Source of the DNA: Solirubrobacter soli DSM 22325
Lineage (GTDB): Bacteria; Actinomycetota; Thermoleophilia; Solirubrobacterales; Solirubrobacteraceae
Assembly (NCBI RefSeq): GCF_000423665.1
Contig: NZ_AUIK01000039.1
Location: forward strand, 1-51,221
DNA: 51,221 bases
Direction of reading: 5' to 3'
The position numbers and the translations under genes were made by a program. The notes beneath the pieces are model-generated. The model did not search any database. It had not been told where the DNA came from and worked only from the letters and a program-made list of their open reading frames with translations. How positions within the stretch are numbered: the stretch's first letter is position 1; every line of letters begins with the position of its first letter. Positions 1-7,446 of the stretch are shown here, one piece after another.

Positions 1-244
1 ACGCCGCGATCGCCTGGATCGCCAGCTCGTCAGTCCGGTTGGCGACGCGATGAGGCGCTGAAGAGCGATCCAACAGCCCCGGCTTGCCTTCGGCGCGGTA
101 GCGCGAGACCCACTTCGAGCACGTGCGCTCGCTGACTTCGGCCGCCTCGGCGGCCTTCGCCAGCGACCACCCATGCTCGATCACACGCGACACCATCCGC
201 TCGCGCTGTCTCAATGACAACGCCGCGTTAGCGTGCAACTTCAT
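1..244 (-). CDS. IS481-like transposase, N-terminal fragment cut by the window edge
   Basis: The ATG at 244-242 opens a frame starting MKLHANAALSLRQRERMV and continuing for 81 codons to the edge. The visible part is a helix-turn-helix segment (SLAKAAEAAEVSERTCSKWV) followed by RYRAEGKPGLLDRSSAPHR, the typical N-terminus of IS481 transposases ahead of a DDE catalytic core. The core lies outside the window, so activity cannot be judged. A strong Shine-Dalgarno sequence (AAGGAGG) sits just upstream and is half of an inverted repeat described separately. No frameshift is visible in this part. Confidence 0.85.
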   Translation of the reverse strand, partial: MKLHANAALSLRQRERMVSRVIEHGWSLAKAAEAAEVSERTCSKWVSRYRAEGKPGLLDRSSAPHRVANRTDELAIQAIAA

Positions 245-251
245 CCGGTGT

Positions 252-297
252 CCTCCTTGGATCTGGCGGCCTCGAGAACCACCAGCCTCCAAGGAGG
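252..297 (-). promoter_or_regulatory. Inverted repeat masking the transposase ribosome-binding site
   Basis: On the minus strand CCTCCTTGG (297-289) is followed 28 bases later by its complement CCAAGGAGG (260-252), which contains the Shine-Dalgarno sequence of the transposase. Inside it a second stem is possible, CTGGTGG (285-279) with CCGCCAG (269-263), using one G-U pair. An mRNA that begins upstream of 297 would hide the ribosome site. Insertion sequences such as IS10 and IS50 use this layout to stay silent when transcribed from outside. Function here is inferred. Confidence 0.6.
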
Positions 298-406
298 CCC
301 GGATGAACAACCTCCTCAGGAACTACACCTAGGGCGCGCCGTCGGCCTGCGCCGAAGACACGTTGCCCGCCTTCGATCTCCTGGTTTGCAGTAGCTCACC
401 GAGCGT

Positions 407-435
407 TTGACAACAGCTACAGCGAGGTCAATGAT
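407..435 (+). promoter_or_regulatory. Candidate sigma-70 promoter of the MACPF-like gene
   Basis: A perfect -35 hexamer TTGACA (407-412) is followed after 17 bases by AATGAT (430-435), an acceptable -10. It would give a leader of roughly 115-120 bases before the ATG at 560. It lies about 80 bases outside the insertion sequence and points away from it. Read by eye only. Confidence 0.4.
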
Positions 436-559
436 GAGTGGTCCGCGCATGCCACTCCTGCGCGGACGTGTCGCTCATACGTTCGGAGCGATCGCCCTCG
501 GAGCCTCTTCCGGAGCCGGCCCGCCGAAGACATGTCTGTCATCACGGATGGGAGATCGC

Positions 560-2158
560 ATGGCGCAAGCTCAAGTAAAGGTTCCGTATCTCGAAAACTA
601 CGACTTTGGGGTCGGTGTCGACCTCGCGTCGGGCAGCCCGATGGGAAAGGTCGTAGAGGGTGAGATATCCGGTGTCACCGATGCCGGCGGAGCACAGACC
701 GTCTTTCACATCGATCGGCTCCACACGACATCTGACCTTGAAACCGCCCTCGGCATCGACGTCGAGGCCAGCGGAGGTTGTGGGCTCTTCGGCGCGTCGG
801 CGCGGATGAACTACGCCAAGAAGACCAAGGTGCAGAGCAGTTCGCTGTTCATGGGCATAACGGCCTACGTCGTGCTCGAGAACCTGTCGATCGACGATCC
901 GGCGATGGTCGCCAAGGCGAAGGAGATCGCCGGCCGCGACGATGTCTTTCACACGCGCTACGGCAACATGTTCGTCCGCGGCGTCAGTCGTGGTGGACTG
1001 TTCGTCGGCGTGATGCAGATCGACACCACGAGCAGCGAGGAATCAGAGTCGCTGTCAGCGCAACTGGGCGGGTCCTACGGTCTGTTCTCGGCGAAGGCGA
1101 AGATGAACTTCGAGGAGGTTCAGAAGAACTTTCACGCCGAGACACATATCACCGTGTACCACGAGGGCGGCCCGATCGATCTCACCATGAATGACATCAC
1201 GGACGCCAACCAGTTGTATGTGATGCTCCAGCAGTGGCTGAAGGCGTTTCAGGACAATCCGAAGGCCAACGCGGTTCCTTACAGTGTCACGTTGGCTCCG
1301 ATTGCAATCGCGGACGGCCCGATCCCGCCGAACGCAGCGCAGATCGAGCACGCCCAAGACGTCCTGGTCATCTGTGCCAAGCAGCGAAGCCAGATGCTTG
1401 ACGCGATGAACCTGATGGACTTCATCTCGCAGCACCCCGCGCGCTACGAGTTCACCGCGCCGACGACGGTCGCCGACGTCGTGTCGTCCTTCGACGGCTA
1501 CCAATACGACCTCGACGTCGTCGCCGCTGCCGCCTCACACGCGATCAACGACGTGGCCGGTGCGGTCACGCCGGCGGAGTTCGCGGCCAAGAACGGAAAG
1601 AGCTTTCCGCACGGCCTCCCGCCGAGTCCGATGCCGACCATGGCCAAGGGCATGATGGACGTGCTCGCCGCCAAGGGCGAGTCCGTGACCAACGCGGATC
1701 CTCTTGCCGTGGCGCTCGCGGCGACGTTCCCCGACGGCGCGGCGCGGCGCGGTTTCTACATCGGGATGGCCGCCGCTGAGGGCCAGACGCTCCCCGGACC
1801 CGGGAAGGACAAGATCCGTGACGGCCTGCCCCCCGAGCAGCAGCCCGGCTACGCGGCGGCCGTTGCGTTCTCCCTGGAGCGCAACGCGAACATCGAAAAC
1901 GCCGACAAGGGCGCGAAGATCGTCGCCGTCGACCCCGAGGTCGCCGCAGCTCGCAAACACCCGTCGCCGCTCTTCAGTCTCGGATTCGACATCGCGACCG
2001 GCATCTTCGGTGACCCAGCGCTCGGCGCGTTGGGGAACACGCTGACGGGCCCAGGATCGTTGGCGATCCGCGAGACGCTGAGCGCGGACGGCAAGCGGGG
2101 CTTTGACGCGGCAGTGAGATTGATGCTCGGTCCGCCGCTGCGACCTAGGCGCGCCTAG
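560..2158 (+). CDS. MACPF/CDC-like (pore-forming fold) protein with duplicated C-terminal repeat
   Basis: A 532-residue protein. Residues 134-146 read YGNMFVRGVSRGG, matching the Y-G-x-x-F-x6-G-G signature of perforin/MACPF and related cytolysins in spacing; the usual T/S-H is N-M here. Two similar segments flank it (about 72-104 and 170-202: GCGLFGASARMNYAKK and YGLFSAKAKMNFEEV), as expected for the paired transmembrane-hairpin regions of the fold. Residues 397-442 and 473-523 are a second internal duplication around GPGK.KIRDGL and GPGSLAIRETL. There is no signal peptide, so export would need another route or lysis. The ATG at 560 was chosen for the GGGAG 5 bases upstream; an in-frame ATG at 548 and an open frame back to 407 lack one. 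The next gene begins 29 bases downstream. The fold call is from motifs, not a structure search. Confidence 0.7.
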   Translation: MAQAQVKVPYLENYDFGVGVDLASGSPMGKVVEGEISGVTDAGGAQTVFHIDRLHTTSDLETALGIDVEASGGCGLFGASARMNYAKKTKVQSSSLFMGITAYVVLENLSIDDPAMVAKAKEIAGRDDVFHTRYGNMFVRGVSRGGLFVGVMQIDTTSSEESESLSAQLGGSYGLFSAKAKMNFEEVQKNFHAETHITVYHEGGPIDLTMNDITDANQLYVMLQQWLKAFQDNPKANAVPYSVTLAPIAIADGPIPPNAAQIEHAQDVLVICAKQRSQMLDAMNLMDFISQHPARYEFTAPTTVADVVSSFDGYQYDLDVVAAAASHAINDVAGAVTPAEFAAKNGKSFPHGLPPSPMPTMAKGMMDVLAAKGESVTNADPLAVALAATFPDGAARRGFYIGMAAAEGQTLPGPGKDKIRDGLPPEQQPGYAAAVAFSLERNANIENADKGAKIVAVDPEVAAARKHPSPLFSLGFDIATGIFGDPALGALGNTLTGPGSLAIRETLSADGKRGFDAAVRLMLGPPLRPRRA

Positions 2159-2187
2159 CGCAGACACACCACACGAGAGACCAGCAC

Positions 2188-2814
2188 ATGCTCGAGAACC
2201 CGTATCTCCCTTCGCCGGCACGCGCGAGCGCGTGGGCCGAAGGCTTCACCAAAGGCTACGCAGGGTCAGGCACCCCCGAGGCCGGCCCCACGATCGACGC
2301 CGACGGCATGGACGCGTTCAACGAGGGCGTCCTCACGGGCGAGGAGAGCGCGGCGAACGGCCTTGAGTCGGATGTCGCGTGCCTCGTCGCACCAGAGGAC
2401 CCCGGGCCGGCCGAAGACGTGCTGCACGCATGGGACGGCATCGAGGTCGCTCACGGCCTCTGGGAGATGCGACATCTCCGGACCCTGGCCGCGGGCATCG
2501 CCGGTATCGCCGTGGTCTTGGTCGAACTGGCCATCACGCTCCCGGCTCACACGCTCCCACCGGAGCAGGTGCTGCCATCGCTCGGGCAACCGATGGTCGA
2601 TGCGCTCGCGGCATACGGGCTGGACTCGATCGAGGTCTTCTGCGGCGCCGGCCTTGACCCCTCGGCTACGGATTGCGAGATCCTGATCTCGCCGCTGTTC
2701 AAGTCACAGGACACGGCGCGGCAGGCAGCCGAGGCCATGGGCCGCTCGCTCTGGGTGGTCGCAAGCTGGAGGACGGATCAGTCAGGCAGCTTCCGCCTGG
2801 TCGACGCGAACTGA
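2188..2814 (+). CDS. Unrecognised 208-residue protein, likely partner of the MACPF-like protein
   Basis: I do not recognise the family. The N-terminus NPYLPSPARASAWAEGF resembles the short NPY...AW..GF motif of small ribosome-modulation-factor-like domains, and a similar motif (AFNEGVLTGEESAANG) follows near residue 45. Residues 98-116 form one hydrophobic stretch (TLAAGIAGIAVVLVELAI) that could cross a membrane or be a buried helix. Two cysteines (about 151 and 162) occur in a region FCGAGLDPSATDCEI. The gene starts 29 bases after the MACPF-like stop on the same strand, so co-transcription is likely and a role with that protein (chaperone, immunity or anchor) is a guess. Confidence 0.6.
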   Translation: MLENPYLPSPARASAWAEGFTKGYAGSGTPEAGPTIDADGMDAFNEGVLTGEESAANGLESDVACLVAPEDPGPAEDVLHAWDGIEVAHGLWEMRHLRTLAAGIAGIAVVLVELAITLPAHTLPPEQVLPSLGQPMVDALAAYGLDSIEVFCGAGLDPSATDCEILISPLFKSQDTARQAAEAMGRSLWVVASWRTDQSGSFRLVDAN

Positions 2815-2945
2815 CATCGAACGTTCTCACCGCGCGACCTCGCCAACGAGGCCACTCGGCGGGACCTCCCCCGGTTGTCACGCTGCGGCTGACCGTGGTT
2901 CCTGCGCCGGGCCTGCCAGGCATTGGCGCCGGGTATTGCTCCTCC

Positions 2946-3641
2946 ATGACCAAACAACCCGAGCACGACCGCCGCTCGGGCGAACCCCGGCTGCCTGCAG
3001 CGTGCGCGGTGGTCATCGCCGGGGCGCTGTACGCGGCGCTGCCTGACACGCTGTTGTTCGCTCCCCGATTCGTCGTGCCGGCGCTCGAGCTGGCGCTGCT
3101 CGTCCCGCTTGTGGCGGTCAATCCCCGGCGCATGGTTCGCGAGAACCGGACGCTGAGGCGCATCTCGATCGCGCTCGTCCTCCTGATCGCGGCCGCAAAC
3201 GCGGCCGCGCTGATCCTGGTCGTCAAGCAGCTGGTCTCCGGCCAGGCCACGCACGGCGCGACGCTCCTGCTCGCTGCCGGACAGGTCTGGATGACCAACA
3301 TCATCGTCTTCGCGCTCGCCTTCTGGGAGCTCGACCGCGGCGGGCCGGTCCGCCGCACTCAGGCCACAGGCCGTGACCTGCCCGCAGCCGACTTCCGCTT
3401 CCCGCAAGACGAGGACCACGACGCCATCCGGGAAGTCGCCGTCCGCTCATCGGCGAAGTCGGGCTGGACTCCGGGGTTCGTCGACTACCTCTACGTCTCG
3501 GTGACCAACTCCTCCGCGTTCAGTCCCACGGACACGATGCCCCTCTCGCCGCGCGTCAAGATGCTCATGGCCGCCGAGTCGATCTCAGCCATCGTGCTGT
3601 CGGTGCTCGTGATCTCACGAGGCGTGAGCCTGCTTCGATAG
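2946..3641 (+). CDS. Multi-pass membrane protein, DUF1345-like
   Basis: A 231-residue protein with about four hydrophobic segments: roughly 20-40, 45-58, 78-96 and 100-120, then a soluble stretch and a last one at 205-225. The C-terminal part, GFVDYLYVSVTNSSAFSPTD followed by SPRVKMLMAAESISAIVLSV, has the layout of the DUF1345 family, where D-[FY]-L-Y-[LV]-S and a later helix resemble a two-helix channel-like unit. Transport function is unproven. The ATG at 2946 is the first Met after a 131-base spacer; longer upstream readings are not membrane-like. It ends 30 bases from the converging pentapeptide gene. Confidence 0.6.
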   Translation: MTKQPEHDRRSGEPRLPAACAVVIAGALYAALPDTLLFAPRFVVPALELALLVPLVAVNPRRMVRENRTLRRISIALVLLIAAANAAALILVVKQLVSGQATHGATLLLAAGQVWMTNIIVFALAFWELDRGGPVRRTQATGRDLPAADFRFPQDEDHDAIREVAVRSSAKSGWTPGFVDYLYVSVTNSSAFSPTDTMPLSPRVKMLMAAESISAIVLSVLVISRGVSLLR

Positions 3642-3671
3642 CCGGCCCGTACAGACCCCCGGAGTGGCCGC

Positions 3672-4232
3672 TCAGCTCTGCTCCTCGTCGTCGATGAGGC
3701 CGATCCCGAGCGCGGCGGCGAATGCGCCCGCCAGGCCGACGAGGTCGGGCCACGGCATCGAGACGCCCCGCAGTCGGTCGACGCCGATCAGGCCGTCCAG
3801 CCTGCAGTCGTGCATCTGCGACCGACTGAAGGTCGCGTGCGAGAGGTTCGCCGCGCTGAGATCACACGACTCGAAGACGACGGAGCTCAGCCGGGCATCG
3901 ACGACATCGAGCTCCTGCAGCTGGCACCGGCGGAAGACGACGCGCTCGATCGCGGAGCCGCGAAAGGCCGCCAGATCGATGCGGCTGTCCTCGATGACGA
4001 CGTCACGCAGCGTCGACTCGGACAGCTGGATGCCGGTCATGCGGCAGCCGCGCAATCGCACCCGCTCGACGCGCACGCCGCGTCCCCGGCGGTTCGCCAG
4101 GTCGGCGTGCGCGAGCTCGGCGTCGCGGAGCCCATCGAGCTCGAGTCTGTCGGCCAGCTCGTGCGCATCGACACCCGACGGCCCGTCGGGCGGGTACGGC
4201 GCAAGCGGCGCCTTGAAGTGCCCCGCCCTCAT
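3672..4232 (-). CDS. Pentapeptide-repeat protein with C-terminal membrane segment
   Basis: A 186-residue protein. Residues 50-155 contain A(D/N)LX-type five-residue repeats (for example LDGLRDAELAHADLANRRG, LSAANLSHATFSRSQM, CRLDGLIGVDRLRGVSM) that build a right-handed quadrilateral beta-helix. The end (PDLVGLAGAFAAALGIGLID) is hydrophobic and may contact the membrane. Some family members mimic DNA and protect gyrase, but nothing here shows that. The ATG at 4232-4230 overlaps the stop of the TetR gene as ATGA, so the two are translated together; the regulator may control it. Confidence 0.8.
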   Translation of the reverse strand: MRAGHFKAPLAPYPPDGPSGVDAHELADRLELDGLRDAELAHADLANRRGRGVRVERVRLRGCRMTGIQLSESTLRDVVIEDSRIDLAAFRGSAIERVVFRRCQLQELDVVDARLSSVVFESCDLSAANLSHATFSRSQMHDCRLDGLIGVDRLRGVSMPWPDLVGLAGAFAAALGIGLIDDEEQS

Positions 4233-4816
4233 CGGCTGACCGTGAAGGCGCGCACGAACGTCTCGCCGAGCAGCTGCCCCGCCTCGTCGACGCTCCGGCG
4301 CCCGCGGACGACCTGGTCGTTCGCGCCGACGGCGAGCGCGTTGATCATCGCGTACACCCACTCGGGCGGCAGCTCAGGCCGCAGCTCACCCCGAGCGTGC
4401 ACATCGCGCAGCCATGCCAACAGCGGCTCCTCGTCGTCCGGCCGCTCGAACGGATCCTCGATCACCAGCTCGCGGTGCGCCTCCAGGAACCGGTAGCGCT
4501 CGCCCAACGCGACGATGTCGGGACCGAGCCGCCGCAACACCTCCGCGGCGGACTCGCCGGCGCCGATCGCGGCCCGCACCGACGCGCGTGCGTCCTCGAC
4601 GACGACCGCGAAGAGCGCACGGACGAGGTCCTCGCGCGCCGGGAAATGGCGGTAGACCGTCGTCCGGCCGACGCCGGACGCGGCGGCGATCTCTTGCATG
4701 CTCGCGTCGGTCTTCTGGGCCAGCAGACCGATCGCAGCGGCGATCACCGCGTTTCGGTTGCGCCGGGCGTCTGAGCGCTGCTCCGACGCCGAGGCAGGGA
4801 TATCGGGCGACGACAT
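4229..4816 (-). CDS. TetR/AcrR-family transcriptional regulator
   Basis: A 195-residue repressor-type protein. The N-terminal DNA-binding domain is clear: RRNRNAVIAAAIGLLAQK, then MQEIAAASGVGRTTVYRHF (the recognition helix), then PAREDLVRALF. The C-terminal helices form an unassigned ligand pocket. The ATG at 4816 was chosen over one at 4843 because the earlier start would overlap a palindrome that looks like its own operator. It is followed with a 4-base overlap by the pentapeptide gene, its likely target along with itself. Confidence 0.88.
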   Translation of the reverse strand: MSSPDIPASASEQRSDARRNRNAVIAAAIGLLAQKTDASMQEIAAASGVGRTTVYRHFPAREDLVRALFAVVVEDARASVRAAIGAGESAAEVLRRLGPDIVALGERYRFLEAHRELVIEDPFERPDDEEPLLAWLRDVHARGELRPELPPEWVYAMINALAVGANDQVVRGRRSVDEAGQLLGETFVRAFTVSR

Positions 4817-4824
4817 CGCAGAGA

Positions 4825-4863
4825 TGGTACACATGCGTACCACTTAGGACTCGCCGGTACCAC
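4825..4863 (-). promoter_or_regulatory. Candidate TetR operator
   Basis: TGGTACACATGCGTACCA (4825-4842) is a perfect 6-base inverted repeat with a 6-base spacer, 9 bases upstream of the chosen TetR start. A second GGTACC palindrome lies at 4856-4861, and GTACCACTT occurs in both copies. Position and symmetry suggest autoregulation; binding by this protein is inferred. Confidence 0.6.
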
Positions 4864-4897
4864 TTCCCCTACGACGGGAACCGGCTCCAGCCCGCTA

Positions 4898-5078
4898 TGC
4901 GCGAACAACGCCGCGCTCGTCGTCAGTACCGCATGGCTGAGCTATCGGTTCGCGCGCCTGCGCCCGCTCCTGGGTGGCGAGCCGTCCTTGCCGACGGCGA
5001 ACTGCTGATGCGAAACCTGCGTCGCGAGCGGATGCCCGTCGACGAGCTCCGCGCCGAAGGGCGGCTGCAGTCGTTCGT
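4898..5078 (+). pseudogene. Relic of a DUF421 (YetF-like) membrane protein
   Basis: Two pieces of the DUF421 C-terminal domain are visible in different frames. One frame reads AALVVSTAWLSYRFARLRPL then LGGEPS (about 4910-4985). After a frameshift near 4985-4990 another reads ADGELLMRNLRRERMPVDEL then RAEGRLQ (to about 5075). The family normally has this as one continuous domain after three membrane helices. The helices are gone and no start codon is usable, so this is a decayed fragment. Confidence 0.65.
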
Positions 5079-5116
5079 GAGCAGCAACCAACGCATCCTG
5101 GGTAGAGCTGCACACG

Positions 5117-5347
5117 ATGGCCGATTCCAAGACCGTGATCACTCCATACCGCGACGGGCCGCTGCTCGTCCGCGGCTCGTTCCAGCTCGTCGACCAGAAT
5201 GGTGACGAGATCGCGCTCGGCGGACGCGAGCGCACGACCGCCCTGTGCCGCTGTGGCAAGTCACGGCAGCGGCCGTTCTGCGATGGCACCCACAACGTGA
5301 TCCGCTTCCGCGCGCCCAGCGGGTCCGAGAGCGGCCGCACCGGCTAG
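5117..5347 (+). CDS. CDGSH iron-sulfur domain protein
   Basis: A 76-residue protein with one CDGSH site, CRCGKSRQRPFCDGTH (about residues 44-59): three cysteines and one histidine that hold a [2Fe-2S] cluster in this family. The N-terminal part (PYRDGPLLVRGSFQLVDQNG) matches the usual beta-strand lead-in. Bacterial members take part in redox or cluster transfer, partner unknown. The last 87 bases overlap the 3' end of the converging GCS2-type gene, so the two transcripts are antisense there. Related genes are often near haem-oxygenase-like diiron genes, as here. Confidence 0.88.
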   Translation: MADSKTVITPYRDGPLLVRGSFQLVDQNGDEIALGGRERTTALCRCGKSRQRPFCDGTHNVIRFRAPSGSESGRTG

Positions 5348-6397
5348 AAAGCGATCGGCGAGCCAGCCGGTCACGGCGGCAAGGCCGACCTCGCGCTGCC
5401 GGATCGCGCCGTTGCGCTCGAGCGAGAGCGCGGCGAGCTCGCTCACGCAACCCAGCCGCTCGGCGACCGGCGCGAGCGTCGCGATCCGCTCGCGCAGGAT
5501 GGCGCGCACCGGCCGCCGCTCACCCGTCTCGAGATCGGCGAACGTCGCATCGAGCCCGTGACGGGCGGCGGCGAAGCGGTTGTGCTCGATCCGCCAGCGC
5601 TCGGGTACGGTCAGGACGTCGTGACGTGCCGCCAGCCACGCGACGAGCGCATGGACATAGGCGGCGATCGACGCCGCCTCCGCCACCGTCGCCTGTGTGT
5701 CGCACACGCGGAGCTCGAGCGTGCCGTAGCCGACGTGCGGACGCACTTCGAACCACCAGGTCTTCGGGTCCCCGGTCCAGCGCAGCATCTCCGCGAACTG
5801 CGCCCACGACGCGATCGCCGGCGGCACTCCCTGGCGCGGCAGCAGTGTGCCGATCAACGGGCGGACCGAGGCGTAGCCGGTGTCGCGCCCCGCGTAGTAC
5901 GGGCCGTTGGCGGCCAGGGCGGCGAGTTCGGGCAGGTAGCCGCGCAGCGCGTTGTAGACGGCGAGCGTCGCGTCCGCCGAGCCGACCGCGACGTGCACCT
6001 GCAACGCACAGACCAGTTGCGCGCGGGCGACGTCGTGGTACTCGTCGAGGATCGCCTCATAGCGCTCGCCCTCGTTGAGGACGCCGAGCGGCGCGGCGAA
6101 GGGATGCACCGGAGCCGCGAGCACGCGCGCTCGTTCGCCGACGAGCGCGGCAAGCCTGCGGCGGCCGGACGCGAGCTCCTCGATCGCCGTGCCGACCGAC
6201 TGCGCCGGCGCCGTCACGATCTCGGCCTGCGACGCCGGCAGCTCGAGCTTGAGCCCGCTCTCGCCACGATCGAGGAGCTCAGCGGCGATCGGGGCGAGGT
6301 CGAGCGTCACCGGGTCGACGAGCATGACCTCCTCTTCGAGGCCGATCGTCAACGGCTCCGGAGCGTCGAAGACCGCGCGCAGCTCCGCCTCGGTCAC
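5261..6397 (-). CDS. Glutamate-cysteine ligase-like protein (GCS2/YbdK family)
   Basis: A 378-residue carboxylate-amine ligase of the GCS2 family, which joins an amine to the gamma-carboxyl of glutamate with ATP. The N-terminus LTIGLEEEVMLVDPVTLDL has the G-[LV]-E-x-E metal-site motif. Other typical blocks are LQVHVAVGSADATLAVYNAL, SASV-like GYASVRPLIGTL, WWFEVRPHVGYGTLELRVCD and IEHNRFAAARHGLDA. The start is GTG at 6397, overlapping the stop of the upstream gene as GTGA. The C-terminus runs about 30 residues past the usual end and overlaps the CDGSH gene. True substrate is unknown: glutathione-type, ergothioneine-type or a specialised amine are all possible. Confidence 0.85.
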   Translation of the reverse strand: MTEAELRAVFDAPEPLTIGLEEEVMLVDPVTLDLAPIAAELLDRGESGLKLELPASQAEIVTAPAQSVGTAIEELASGRRRLAALVGERARVLAAPVHPFAAPLGVLNEGERYEAILDEYHDVARAQLVCALQVHVAVGSADATLAVYNALRGYLPELAALAANGPYYAGRDTGYASVRPLIGTLLPRQGVPPAIASWAQFAEMLRWTGDPKTWWFEVRPHVGYGTLELRVCDTQATVAEAASIAAYVHALVAWLAARHDVLTVPERWRIEHNRFAAARHGLDATFADLETGERRPVRAILRERIATLAPVAERLGCVSELAALSLERNGAIRQREVGLAAVTGWLADRFLAGAAALGPAGRAEADHVVGAIAERPLP

Positions 6398-7380
6398 CGC
6401 AGCGCCAGCGCCGGTTGCAGCGAGGACGCGTCGGCCTCCCAGGAGGCCATCATGTGCCGCGCCCAGCGGCCGTCGATCTCCAGCAGCGCACGCGCGCCCC
6501 ACAGCACGTCCGCGCCGAGCTTCGGATCCTGCTTCGCCAGGCCGCCCGCAAGGTCGACGGCAGCGACGCTCTCGTGGACGGCGTCCGCCACCACGTGCAC
6601 GTCGAAGAACAGGCACGCGTCGTCGCCATGGCCGAGCCGCCGCAACCCGGATGCGTAACGCCGGTTGGGCACCGAGGAGGTCATCTCGAACAACGCGAGA
6701 TGACCGACGATCGCGCCGCGCAGGCGGCGATGCAACCCGAACAGCGACATCAGGTTCACCGTCGCGAGCGTCACGCCCGGGATCCGGTCCAGATAGGCGC
6801 CGTAGGCCGAGTCCAGCCCGACCGCCTCCATCGCTCGGGCGAACAGCTCGGCATGGATGTCGTCCGTGCGCCCGTTGCCGTACTCGTCGGCCTGGATCTC
6901 CACCATCGCCGCCTTCGGCCTCCCCCACAGCCGCGGCAGCGCCCACGAGTGCGGATCGGCTTCCTTGAGCTGATATGCCGAGCGGTGAACCATGAACTCG
7001 AGCACCTGCTCAGCGCCCGCCTCGCGCTCGATGAACGTCGACACCGACGGAGCCTCGTCGGCCAGCATCAGCTCGCGCAGCAGGACGTCGAGCTCGGCCG
7101 GATCAGGCGCCATGCCAGGAGGCCCGACACACTCGAGCAAGTCGCGCTCGAAGCGACGCTCGAGCTCGGCGCGCAACGCCAGCAGCGAAGGCTCCCACTC
7201 CCAGCGATCGTCGACGCCCTCGAAGCCGCGATAGTGCAACTCGTAACAGCAGTAGAGCGCGAGCTGGAGATCCTCGGTGTCGATCTCGCCCGACACACCG
7301 GCGAGCTGATGAGGTGGCCTGCGCAACCCGGCGAACAGTGCCTCGCTGACCGGCCCGCGCGGCTGGGGAAGGGAACTCAT
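6394..7380 (-). CDS. Haem-oxygenase-like diiron protein (iron-containing redox enzyme family)
   Basis: A 328-residue helical protein of the haem-oxygenase-like diiron oxidase/oxygenase type. Candidate iron ligands are visible: H49 in CYELHYRGF, E167 and H176 in EYGNGRTDDIHAELF, and H262, D266, H269, E270 in FFDVHVVADAVHE. The order matches the E..H / H...D..HE pattern of the family. Members make N-oxygenated, alkene or fragmented amino-acid products, or have unknown roles. The gene is translationally coupled (GTGA) to the GCS2-type ligase, so they may act on one pathway. ATG start at 7380. Confidence 0.8.
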   Translation of the reverse strand: MSSLPQPRGPVSEALFAGLRRPPHQLAGVSGEIDTEDLQLALYCCYELHYRGFEGVDDRWEWEPSLLALRAELERRFERDLLECVGPPGMAPDPAELDVLLRELMLADEAPSVSTFIEREAGAEQVLEFMVHRSAYQLKEADPHSWALPRLWGRPKAAMVEIQADEYGNGRTDDIHAELFARAMEAVGLDSAYGAYLDRIPGVTLATVNLMSLFGLHRRLRGAIVGHLALFEMTSSVPNRRYASGLRRLGHGDDACLFFDVHVVADAVHESVAAVDLAGGLAKQDPKLGADVLWGARALLEIDGRWARHMMASWEADASSLQPALALR

Positions 7381-7446
7381 TCGTGCACCTCTGGGCAGCT
7401 AGACGGCCTCGCCCTTGCGGACGCGCGAGAACTCGCCCTCGTCGCG

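Larger units (their letters stand above)
1..327 (-). mobile_element. End of an IS481-like insertion sequence
   Basis: The element runs off the left window edge. It contains the 5' part of a transposase read on the minus strand and about 80 bases of leader. The outer end is probably near 327, where the minus strand reads TGTAGTTCCTGAGGAGG, the TGT-starting type of terminus usual in IS481 elements. The other terminus is outside the window, so the inverted-repeat match cannot be checked. Family assignment rests on the transposase N-terminus. The boundary is an estimate. Confidence 0.75.

Noticed and set aside
123..332. Small plus-strand gene across the IS end
   Set aside because: Opposite to the transposase N-terminus and rich in shadow-type composition.
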